This document shows, piece after piece, positions 25,755-32,581 of a DNA stretch of 32,581 bases. Below the pieces are notes generated by a model, which had not been told where the DNA came from, did not search any database, and saw nothing but the letters and a program-made list of their open reading frames with translations. The DNA comes from Prochlorococcus sp. AG-402-N23. GTDB lineage: Bacteria > Cyanobacteriota > Cyanobacteriia > PCC-6307 > Cyanobiaceae. The stretch's first letter is position 1, and every line of letters starts with the position of its first letter. The stretch is taken from the NCBI GenBank assembly GCA_003216355.1, contig QCIX01000011.1:1-32581 (forward strand). Reading direction: 5' to 3'. A program made the translations under genes and the position numbers.

Positions 25755-26189
25755 TTAAAATTTATATTTAGAGTCTACGTATATCCAGCCAATTATATTT
25801 TCTTTATGAATTTTAAAATAATTATTAATTAGAAAAATATCTTTATTGGTTATATTTTCTTGGGGAACTATAAAAATTAATTTAATTGTATTTTCAAAAG
25901 AAGTTAGTTCATTGAAGTTAGTATATTTAATAGGAATTTGATTATTATATATTTCTAAAGAATCTCCTAAAAATCTTGAATTTTTAGAGCCATTAAAATC
26001 TATAATTAAAAATGAAGAAATTTCAACACCTTTTTCTGAGTTTTCTTCTATGGCTTTCTTAAATAATTTATTACTTAGTAAAAAGTTATTAATAAAAATA
26101 GTTTCAATATATTTGCACTTTATAAGTTTTTTTAATGAATCAAATTCATAAACAATTCCCAATTTTTTTTCTTTAAAATATGAAATCAA
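25755..26189 (-). pseudogene. C-terminal fragment of a frameshifted Wzz-like gene
   Basis: This frame encodes about 144 residues starting LISYFKEKKLGIVYEFDSLK. No independent start is convincing (TTG), and the frame is open a further 60 bp upstream, overlapping the end of the Wzz N-terminal frame. The upstream frame ends in a hydrophobic run (SLTFIISF), and this one continues it as FIGVLISYFKEKK, together making the second transmembrane helix expected in Wzz. It then gives a cytoplasmic tail with a Rossmann-like alternation (IIDFNGS, KLIFIVPQENI) but no Walker A motif. One extra T in the TTTT run at 26200-26203 (reverse strand) would restore a single protein of about 523 residues. It is therefore either a disrupted gene or a sequencing/assembly error. 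Confidence 0.75.
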
Positions 26190-26194
26190 TACTC

Positions 26195-27331
26195 CTATGA
26201 AAATGAGATTATAAAAGTTAGTGATACTATTTCTTTGCTATTAGGGGAATATTTACCATCATTAATAGTTGGTTCTGAGATAAGTTCCCATGGATCTTTT
26301 TGTTCAGCAAGCTTTACTTTTGAAAGTATTAATTCTCGTTCCACTTCTCTAAAAAGTTCTTCATCTGTTTGGGCATCTTTTAAAAGCTGCCTATGCTTAA
26401 TTAATATTTCACTAGGTCGTTTAAGAGACTCCTTAATATTGTTAATCTTAATTTTTAGATTATTCAATAATATTGAATTTGGATTTAGTTTAGCCGAATA
26501 ATCTAAGTATGATGCCTCATAATCTTCTAAAAGTTTAAATTGTTTTTGGAATCTATCTCCTTTAAAATTTCCTGAATTTTTAATTTTATTTGTACTGCTA
26601 GTTTTATTTGGATTTCCTAATGAATTTATATCAAATAAATTTATCTTATTCACGCTGTTATCTTCTGGACGCAAATAGCTTTCAGAATATCCAAGACCAT
26701 TTTTGACAGAAAATACATTAAATTCGGTCTGAGATTTTTCACTTTGTTCTTTCAATATTTTTGATTGAGAACTTAAAAATCGAATCTTATTTGTTAAATC
26801 TTTTTCTCTTTTTAATTTTGAATAATCTTTGTATTTATTACTAATGAGATTTAATGTATTAATAATAAAGTCTTTATCTTTATCAATAAAATCAATACTT
26901 AGTACATTCGATCCTTTCTCAAATCTTATTTTTAACTTTTTATTTATCCAACTCGAATAACTAAGACTATCTATTGACTCCCCCCTGTTTTTATATTCAT
27001 TTAAGGCAAAATTGTATAAAGGTTTTAAAACGGAAGGACTTTTTAAAATAAATTCTTGCGTTCTATTGCGAGTACTCTTATTGGAAATAAAGCTTGGAAG
27101 ATCTCTATCTAAACTCCCCTCTTTTTTCTGTACTACAATTTGAAAACTCCCTTGATATATTTTTGTACTCAGAAGGCAGTAAAAAATGGATGAAGTAGTC
27201 GATAGTGCAGTCAAAAAAACAATTAAATATTTATTTCTCAGGATTATATTTATTAGCTTATTGAATTTGATCTCATCATCTATAAGATTCGAAAAATTGA
27301 TTTCTTTATTTTCTGTATCAGAGTAAACCAT
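26195..27331 (-). CDS. Wzz/chain-length-determinant-like protein, N-terminal part (frameshifted)
   Basis: The product resembles polysaccharide co-polymerases of the Wzz family, which set the chain length of surface polysaccharide or O-antigen at the inner membrane. Taking the ATG at 27331 (a TTG 12 codons upstream is also open), residues 34-54 form transmembrane helix 1 (YLIVFLTALSTTSSIFYCLL), followed by STKIYQGSFQIVVQKKEG, typical of the first periplasmic strand. A long periplasmic helical region with coiled-coil character follows (KYKDYSKLKREKDLTNKI, then SQSKILKEQSEKSQTEFNVF). The pre-TM2 signature region ending DPWELISEPTINDGKYSPNS corresponds to the Pro-rich segment of Wzz. The frame stops inside TM2; the rest of the protein is in the -1 frame downstream. 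It is divergent from the hydroxylase gene. Confidence 0.78.
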   Translation of the reverse strand: MVYSDTENKEINFSNLIDDEIKFNKLINIILRNKYLIVFLTALSTTSSIFYCLLSTKIYQGSFQIVVQKKEGSLDRDLPSFISNKSTRNRTQEFILKSPSVLKPLYNFALNEYKNRGESIDSLSYSSWINKKLKIRFEKGSNVLSIDFIDKDKDFIINTLNLISNKYKDYSKLKREKDLTNKIRFLSSQSKILKEQSEKSQTEFNVFSVKNGLGYSESYLRPEDNSVNKINLFDINSLGNPNKTSSTNKIKNSGNFKGDRFQKQFKLLEDYEASYLDYSAKLNPNSILLNNLKIKINNIKESLKRPSEILIKHRQLLKDAQTDEELFREVERELILSKVKLAEQKDPWELISEPTINDGKYSPNSKEIVSLTFIISFS

Positions 27332-27703
27332 AATTAATTGAAAACATTTCTTAAAAATTTTCCACAAATTATTTGTCTCGATAATTCATTGATAATAGTG
27401 GGTTTTTTTCCTAAAAATTCTCTATTTATTTTTTTAAGATAATAGATGTACAAGGTCATTACTTTTCTATCTTAAAAATTCTAAATTGTATATAACTTAA
27501 GATAACATAATAACCTTAAAGTATCTTTAATAAGGTAGTCTGCGAGTCAAGATATTACTTAATTTTATTCTTTTAATGATTTATTAATAAAAATTATATA
27601 ATCTTTTAAAAAATCTCTATTAATTAAAAATATTAAGAAGCAGATAAGGTAAATTTTTTTATAATGGATTATATTTAAAAAAAATTCATAAATTACGACT
27701 ACG
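27332..27703. other. 372-bp divergent intergenic region, AT-rich with inverted repeats
   Basis: No credible gene is seen in either strand. The region must carry promoters for the reverse wzz-like gene and possibly the forward hydroxylase gene. Visible structure: TTAAGATA at 27434-27441 and 27497-27504, with its complement TATCTTAA at 27468-27475, so two copies form an inverted repeat. There is also a hairpin at 27513-27536 (ACCTTAAAG, loop TAT, CTTT-AAT-AAGGT with a 3-nt bulge). Their roles are unknown; in such AT-rich DNA some of this may be chance. Confidence 0.55.
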
Positions 27704-28846
27704 GTGACAATAGTTAAAAGAAAAAAACCAATTTTGAATATTAGTTTTTTAGATAATGATGTTAAAAGGAACTGGAATAATTTATCTTGGTTAATTTTTT
27801 TTACACCATTTTTTATATACGCAATAAGAAGCTTAGATAAAATTAATCCAAATTTAGATATTCAATACTCACGATTTATCCCTATATTTCTTAGAAGCTT
27901 TGATATTAATTTTATTAATAATTTTTTTATTTCGACTGTTTTAGGTTCTTTCCTTCCCATTATAGGAATTTCTATTTTTGAGTTTATAAATTGTTTAAAT
28001 AATCAAAAACTAGATTTTAGACTTTTTAGTATAGGTAAAATAAAAATGTCAGAGGGGTTCAAATATGCAGACATTTGGTATTACGCTATCTCAATGCTTC
28101 AGAGATTCCCAAAAATACTTTTTTTTCTTACTCTTGGCACTTCATTTTTTCATGATGGTTTAACTAACTGGTTTCACAATCTTTATTTAGGGATTTTCCC
28201 TAAAGAATATTCTTCAATATTTAGTATTTTGATTTTTATATTTTTAAGTTTATTAGCTGATTTTCTTGTTTACATAAACCACAGAATACTTCATGACATA
28301 CCATTACTATGGGATTTACATGAATTCCATCATTCTGCAACAGAGATGACAATAATTAGTAGTGCGAGAGATTTGACTCTTGCTGATTTTATAGTAGCCC
28401 CTATACTTATACCATTTGAGGTTTTATCAGCACTTTTTATAAAAGAATTTATTTCTCAGGGATTAATTCTACCTATCATGTTTTATCTCATAGATTATAT
28501 GTTTTATGCTGCTTTTTTGTATCTTGGGCATTCTTCTTTAAAAGTAATTTATCCAAAACCACTTTCTCTAATTTATATGAGCCCAGCTTGCCATTTGATA
28601 CATCACTCTAATAATCCTGATCATTTTAACAAAAACTTTGGTAATAAATATCCTTTTTGGGACAAACTATTTAACACTTTTTTAGATGAAAGTCATTTAG
28701 ATAATATTTATGGATATGGTGTTGAGAATACCCAATATAATAAATTCCATCCAATTTATTCATACTGTATTCTTCCAATCAACAAAATGATAAAAAGATT
28801 TAAATCAGGAACTATATTAAGAGATAAAATTTCTTATAAAATTTAA
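27704..28846 (+). CDS. Fatty acid hydroxylase/sterol desaturase superfamily membrane protein
   Basis: The 380-residue integral membrane protein has the di-iron histidine boxes of the superfamily: HRILH (H193-H197), HEFHH (H206-H210) and HLIHH (H297-H301). Hydrophobic segments are near 27-42, 73-95, 136-148, 171-192, 225-245 and 252-275. Members hydroxylate or desaturate lipids, carotenoids or other hydrophobic substrates using O2 and an iron centre on the cytoplasmic side. The substrate here is unknown. The N-terminal 110 residues have no motif I know. The start is GTG at 27704, as no better in-frame ATG is seen. Its place among polysaccharide genes hints at modification of an envelope lipid or lipid carrier, which is inference. 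A hairpin-T-run follows. Confidence 0.82.
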   Translation: MTIVKRKKPILNISFLDNDVKRNWNNLSWLIFFTPFFIYAIRSLDKINPNLDIQYSRFIPIFLRSFDINFINNFFISTVLGSFLPIIGISIFEFINCLNNQKLDFRLFSIGKIKMSEGFKYADIWYYAISMLQRFPKILFFLTLGTSFFHDGLTNWFHNLYLGIFPKEYSSIFSILIFIFLSLLADFLVYINHRILHDIPLLWDLHEFHHSATEMTIISSARDLTLADFIVAPILIPFEVLSALFIKEFISQGLILPIMFYLIDYMFYAAFLYLGHSSLKVIYPKPLSLIYMSPACHLIHHSNNPDHFNKNFGNKYPFWDKLFNTFLDESHLDNIYGYGVENTQYNKFHPIYSYCILPINKMIKRFKSGTILRDKISYKI

Positions 28847-28905
28847 CTAATTATTTCAATTAAGGTAGATTATTCAGTTTTTAAAAAAATTTCATAATTT
28901 TTTAA

Positions 28906-28937
28906 AATATCCTAAAGACTTTGGATATTGCTTTTTA
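28906..28937 (+). terminator. Probable Rho-independent terminator after the hydroxylase gene
   Basis: AATATCC (28906-28912) pairs with GGATATT (28923-28929), and the inner bases AAAG/CTTT can extend the stem past a bulged T. GCTTTTT follows directly. Immediately downstream is a second, AT-only inverted repeat: CTTTTTAATT (28931-28940) with AATTAAAAAG (28952-28961). The stem is weak in GC but the hairpin-plus-T-run layout is right. Confidence 0.55.
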
Positions 28938-29143
28938 ATTAAATTATTTTAAATTAAAAAGTGTCTATATTTATTTTTTATAAAAATAAATTTAGAATTT
29001 AATTAAATTTCATTTATCAATTTTTTCTATTATATTTAAGCATTCAAGCTTAACCTCTAAAATAAAAAAAATTATTTAAGTTTAATGATGAGTTTATTAA
29101 ATATTTTTGCAAAGGGAATTTATATAGTAAAGGAATTTATTAA

Positions 29144-30454
29144 ATGAGATTATTTCCAACTTGGATGAGGTCTAGAAAAAGGCACTTATTATCAGGATTA
29201 TGCGACTTTCTTTTAATAACAATACTATTTTTAAAATTTAATGAATTAGAGATTTATAAAAATAGCTTTCTAATTTTCATTCAGGTAAACATTTACTGGA
29301 TATCATTAAGTTATATTTTTGGTAGATATTATACATATGAAAAAAAATACAAATCAAAAATTTTTATACAGGCTTTAAAAACTTCGATCTTATTTTTATC
29401 AATAATCTTTATTGAAAACATTTTAAATTTTAAAAATCCAATAGAATTTTATTTATCAATTACAATTTTTAGTTTTCTAGTTCAGTGTTCATTAAATAAC
29501 TTTTATAAGAAAATATTTAGTGGGGAAAAGATATGGTGTTTTGTTGGAGATAATAGACTTTTAAAAAATATTAATCATGAATTGAAAATGTCAAGGAATA
29601 ATTCACAAGTTATTCCTTTTGAAAGCTTTATTAATATGGAGAAAAATGATTTTGAGAGTTTTAAAAAAAATATAATAGGATTTCTCATTGATGAGAATAT
29701 ATCATTAAAACCTGTCTTAAAGTTAATGCAATTTCCTAAAAATAAAAAACATCAAAATTTAAATCTTTTAAATTGGTCTGAAAATATACTTCAGAAAATT
29801 CCTATAGATTTTTATTTTGATGCATCCATACAAAAATATTTTAATAAATCTAATAAAAATCACTTCCAACTTAAAATAAAAAGAATATCAGATATTATTT
29901 TCTCTTTATTACTAATTGTAATTACGTTTCCTGTTTTATTAATTTCAGCATTCTTAATTAAACTTGAAGATGGTGGTCCAATATTCTACACTCAAACTAG
30001 GAATGGGTTGAATAAAAAAGAATTCCAGATTATTAAACTAAGAACTATGAAAATTAATAGCGAAAATAATGGCGCAGTATGGTCAAAAAAGAATGATTCA
30101 AGAATTACAAAAATGGGATTTTTTCTTAGATTGACTAGAATTGATGAATTGCCACAATTAATAAATGTTTTAAATAATAAGATGAGTTTAATAGGGCCAA
30201 GACCTGAAAGACCTGAGATAGATATTATGCTAAATAAAAATATTAAAGATTATTTTATAAGATACAATATTAAGCCTGGTTTAAGTGGATGGGCACAGGT
30301 TAATTATCCTTATGGAGCGTCCATAATCGATTCTAAGAATAAATTGGGATATGATTTATATTATTTAAAAAACTTTTCTATTTTTCTTGATTTTCTAATA
30401 TTTCTTAAAACTATAAGTCTTGTTTTTAATGCTAGGGGCGCTATCGCGAAATGA
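29144..30454 (+). CDS. Polyprenyl-phosphate sugar-1-phosphate transferase (bacterial sugar transferase family)
   Basis: The 436-residue membrane enzyme transfers a sugar-1-phosphate from a nucleotide sugar to undecaprenyl phosphate, the first step of surface polysaccharide assembly. The N-terminal 130 residues hold about four transmembrane helices, followed by a loosely conserved CoA-binding-like soluble region. The C-terminal catalytic domain starts near residue 243 (IKRISDIIFSLLLIVITFPV membrane helix) and contains EDGGPIFYTQTRNGLNKKEF, KLRTMKI, LRLTRIDELPQLINVL, MSLIGPRPERPE and IKPGLSGWAQVNYPYGAS, all family hallmarks (WbaP/WcaJ/ExoY type). The sugar cannot be predicted. Its stop overlaps the ABC exporter start (ATGA), indicating coupling. 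It is preceded by a 297-bp AT-rich gap. Confidence 0.92.
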   Translation: MRLFPTWMRSRKRHLLSGLCDFLLITILFLKFNELEIYKNSFLIFIQVNIYWISLSYIFGRYYTYEKKYKSKIFIQALKTSILFLSIIFIENILNFKNPIEFYLSITIFSFLVQCSLNNFYKKIFSGEKIWCFVGDNRLLKNINHELKMSRNNSQVIPFESFINMEKNDFESFKKNIIGFLIDENISLKPVLKLMQFPKNKKHQNLNLLNWSENILQKIPIDFYFDASIQKYFNKSNKNHFQLKIKRISDIIFSLLLIVITFPVLLISAFLIKLEDGGPIFYTQTRNGLNKKEFQIIKLRTMKINSENNGAVWSKKNDSRITKMGFFLRLTRIDELPQLINVLNNKMSLIGPRPERPEIDIMLNKNIKDYFIRYNIKPGLSGWAQVNYPYGASIIDSKNKLGYDLYYLKNFSIFLDFLIFLKTISLVFNARGAIAK

Positions 30455-32277
30455 ATAAATTTTTTAAAAAAGAAACTAATAAACATTCAATAAATACCTT
30501 TAATTTGTTTTCAGGTATCTATAAACATATAAATAAAAAAAGAAGAAATCAGTTAAATTTTTTATTATTAATTATGGTTTTGAGTGGATTTTCAGAAATG
30601 ATATCTCTTGCGGCTATAGGACCCTTTTTAGCTGTTATCTCGAATCCTGAAAAAATTATTTTAAATCCTTTTTTATCAAAAGTTATATATTTGATGGGCA
30701 TTAATTCAACGGAAGATTTGTTATTTCCTTTTACGATATTCTTTTTAATTGCTATTCTCGTAGCAGGAATAATTAGGCTTGTAAATCTTTATTTAAATAC
30801 AAGGTTGGCATCTGCTATTGGTACTGATATTAGTTACAAAGTTTTTAATTTGACATTATCCCAACCTTTTGAGCAACATCTTAATCGTAATAGCAGCAAA
30901 ATTTTAACTGCTCTCAGTACTGAGATTTACTATACTATCCTTGGCATTAATTTTGCATTGACATTTTTCACAACGTTAGTTGTGAGCGTATCCATACTAA
31001 TTGCTTTATTGTTTATAAATCTTTTAGCTACTTTGGTTACTATTTTTATACTTGGAATAGCATATATTATTATTGCTTCTAAATCTAAAAAAAAATTAGT
31101 TAGATTAAGTGAGAGTATTGAATTAGATAATATTAGCTTAACTAAATTAATACAGGAAAGCTTAGGTTCAGTAAGAGAAATTTTCTTAGCTAATAAAATT
31201 CAATTTTTTTCAGATTTGTATTTAAATTTAGATTATAAAGCAAGAAGGAATCTTGCTAGATCTCAATTTATCTCTGGGTTTCCAAGATATGCTATTGAGT
31301 CCATTGCCTTATTTTTTATGGGCATATCAGCTTATCTTTTATCTAATGATATTGATAATAATATTTCAACTTTGTCTATGCTTGGAGGCTTCGCTCTTGG
31401 ATTTCTAAGATTACTGCCATCTATTCAATCTCTTTATGGTTGCTGGGCATGGATTAGTGCTCAATCTGCATCAATTTCAAGGATTATTCTTTTATTAAAT
31501 CAAAAATATCCATATTTTGCAAATAAACAAAAAGCTGATTTTAAATTTTCGTTTTCTGAAAAAGTTGTCTTAAAAAACTTAAGTTATACATATTCAAATC
31601 ATTCTAAAAAAGTTTTAAAGAATATCAATTTAATCTTAAATAAAGGTGAATGTTTAGGAATTATTGGTGAAACTGGAAGTGGCAAGAGTACTTTAATTGA
31701 TATACTTTTGGGTTTACTTCCTCCTAAAGAGGGATATTTTTTTGTAGATAAAATAGATATTCATAAAGAATCAAATTATAATTTTTTATTATCATGGAAA
31801 GAGCAGATAGCTATTGTTCCTCAAAGAATTTTTCTTTTTGACAATAGTATTGAACAAAATATTGCTTTTGGAATAGAGTCAAAAAAAATTGATAAAAAAA
31901 GATTGAAAGAGGCAGCTAAACTAGCTCAGATTTCTGAATTTATTGATTCTACTGAGGATAAATATAATACTTTTATTGGAGAAAGAGGAATAAGATTAAG
32001 TGGGGGACAAGCACAACGAATCGGCATAGCTAGGGCAATTTATAACAATAAAAAAATTATAATCTTTGATGAAGCTACAAGTTCATTAGATACAGAAACT
32101 GAAAAAAAAGTTATGGATTCTATAAAGTCATTCAGAAAGGATATTACAATTATTATTGTTGCGCATAGATTATCAACTCTAAATATTTGTGATAGGTTAA
32201 TTAAGATTTCAAATGGAAAAATAATATATGATGGAAGTCCTAAATCTATTTTAAATAACTTAAATAATAAAACTTAA
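30451..32277 (+). CDS. ABC exporter, transmembrane-ATPase fusion, flippase-like
   Basis: The 608-residue half-transporter has an N-terminal six-helix exporter domain (about residues 35-330; helices near LLLIMVLSGFSEMISLAAIG, TIFFLIAILVAGIIRLVNLY, FALTFFTTLVVSVSILIALL) and a C-terminal ATPase. Walker A is GETGSGKST (406-414), the Q-loop lies in IAIVPQRIFL, the signature is LSGGQ (516-520), Walker B is IIIFDEATSSLD (D540-E541) and the H-loop His is H572 in VAHRLST. Overall pattern and context resemble PglK/MsbA-type exporters that flip lipid-linked sugars. The neighbouring sugar transferase, with a 4-bp overlap, makes a lipid-linked saccharide the likely cargo. No peptidase or secretion-substrate domain is present. 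Confidence 0.9.
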   Translation: MNKFFKKETNKHSINTFNLFSGIYKHINKKRRNQLNFLLLIMVLSGFSEMISLAAIGPFLAVISNPEKIILNPFLSKVIYLMGINSTEDLLFPFTIFFLIAILVAGIIRLVNLYLNTRLASAIGTDISYKVFNLTLSQPFEQHLNRNSSKILTALSTEIYYTILGINFALTFFTTLVVSVSILIALLFINLLATLVTIFILGIAYIIIASKSKKKLVRLSESIELDNISLTKLIQESLGSVREIFLANKIQFFSDLYLNLDYKARRNLARSQFISGFPRYAIESIALFFMGISAYLLSNDIDNNISTLSMLGGFALGFLRLLPSIQSLYGCWAWISAQSASISRIILLLNQKYPYFANKQKADFKFSFSEKVVLKNLSYTYSNHSKKVLKNINLILNKGECLGIIGETGSGKSTLIDILLGLLPPKEGYFFVDKIDIHKESNYNFLLSWKEQIAIVPQRIFLFDNSIEQNIAFGIESKKIDKKRLKEAAKLAQISEFIDSTEDKYNTFIGERGIRLSGGQAQRIGIARAIYNNKKIIIFDEATSSLDTETEKKVMDSIKSFRKDITIIIVAHRLSTLNICDRLIKISNGKIIYDGSPKSILNNLNNKT

Positions 32278-32292
32278 ATTTAAAGTAAATTT

Positions 32293-32581
32293 ATGGATAA
32301 TAAATATTTATTTTTAGGTGAATCAATAACAAATAACTATAAATGTGGAGTATCTCAATATTCAAAATGCTTAATAGAGCAGCTTTTGAAACATGATCTA
32401 GATATTGAAAAATTTGTTGTTAGAGATAATTTTGGTTTAATTCAATTAATAGAATTCTTAAAGCTGCTTCTTAAAAATAGAGAATACAAAATTAACATTA
32501 TAATAAATATGAATACCCAGTCATATGCAAGATCTTTATCAATTAGATTTTTATTAATTATTTTGAAATTAATAAAAGTAA
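32293..32581 (+). CDS. N-terminal part of a possible glycosyltransferase, truncated by the window end
   Basis: An ATG at 32293, 15 bp after the ABC exporter stop, opens a frame that runs off the window with 96 codons visible. It starts MDNKYLFLGESITNNYKCGV, then SQYSKCLIEQLLKHDLDIEK and IINMNTQSYARSLSIRFLLI. The pattern of a short first strand, a Gly-Val-Ser-x-Tyr-type turn and a helix (CLIEQLL) resembles the N-terminal Rossmann half of GT-B glycosyltransferases such as family GT4. The polysaccharide context supports this. No catalytic motif is within view, so the call is tentative. Confidence 0.5.
   Translation, partial: MDNKYLFLGESITNNYKCGVSQYSKCLIEQLLKHDLDIEKFVVRDNFGLIQLIEFLKLLLKNREYKINIIINMNTQSYARSLSIRFLLIILKLIKV

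Noticed and set aside
26195-26210. Programmed -1 frameshifting to join the two wzz halves
   Set aside because: The junction reads TCATTTTCATAG, which lacks an X-XXY-YYZ slippery heptamer, and no stable downstream pseudoknot is apparent. A lost T in a homopolymer is simpler.
26235-26501. Forward 88-aa ORF opposite the wzz-like gene
   Set aside because: Ser-rich antisense shadow; the reverse frame has clear Wzz-like architecture.
28847-29143. A gene or tRNA in the gap before the sugar transferase
   Set aside because: Only short AT-rich frames and two inverted repeats; no cloverleaf or T-loop motif.

Overview
The window is AT-rich (roughly 30% GC by eye), densely packed bacterial chromosome with a cyanobacterial gene set. 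It includes a Ftn2/ZipN (ARC6-type) division protein, a circadian-phase-modifier/LarB homologue, a ThiE with the long N-terminal extension, DUF3611 and DUF3122 proteins, a TIGR03792-like protein, a fused CobL and a group 2 sigma factor. Tiny spacers, many 4-bp overlaps, weak Shine-Dalgarno signals and several TTG/GTG starts all point to a streamlined high-light Prochlorococcus. That assignment is an inference from gene content and composition; no ribosomal RNA or other marker is present to confirm it.

Region 1 (1-25,712) is core genome. In order it holds: the end of nnrD (NAD(P)H-hydrate repair), a group 2 sigma factor, pdhA (reverse), ftn2/zipN, ffh, rpsP, phoH, a BI-1 family membrane protein, an unknown reverse gene behind a clear bidirectional terminator, era, a fused trmD-ispF reading frame, a TIGR03792-like protein and larB/cpmA. 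Next come two small reverse ORFs (43 and 54 aa), a reverse riboflavin/thiamine operon (ribF-thiE-thiS), a DUF3611 membrane protein, surE (reverse), pheS, nadK, cobL (reverse), an 83-aa unknown, a DUF3122 protein, ribD, ftsH, argF and lexA. These serve protein targeting, translation and tRNA modification, cofactor synthesis (FAD, thiamine, cobalamin, NADP), isoprenoid synthesis, proteolysis, arginine synthesis and DNA-damage control.

Region 2 (about 25,713-32,581) differs: longer non-coding gaps, still lower GC, and proteins rich in Asn, Ile, Lys and Phe. It holds a Wzz-type polysaccharide co-polymerase gene broken by a -1 frameshift (reverse), a fatty-acid-hydroxylase/sterol-desaturase family protein, a polyprenyl-phosphate sugar transferase, a flippase-like ABC exporter, and the start of what may be a glycosyltransferase. 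It looks like the edge of a cell-surface polysaccharide genomic island that begins immediately after lexA.

The observations most worth a second look are the in-frame TrmD-IspF fusion, the frameshifted wzz, a perfect 9-bp inverted repeat touching the lexA start codon (a candidate autoregulatory operator), and the two small ORFs between larB and thiS. I found no CRISPR array, insertion sequence, tRNA or rRNA, and nothing that clearly amounts to a new multi-gene system.
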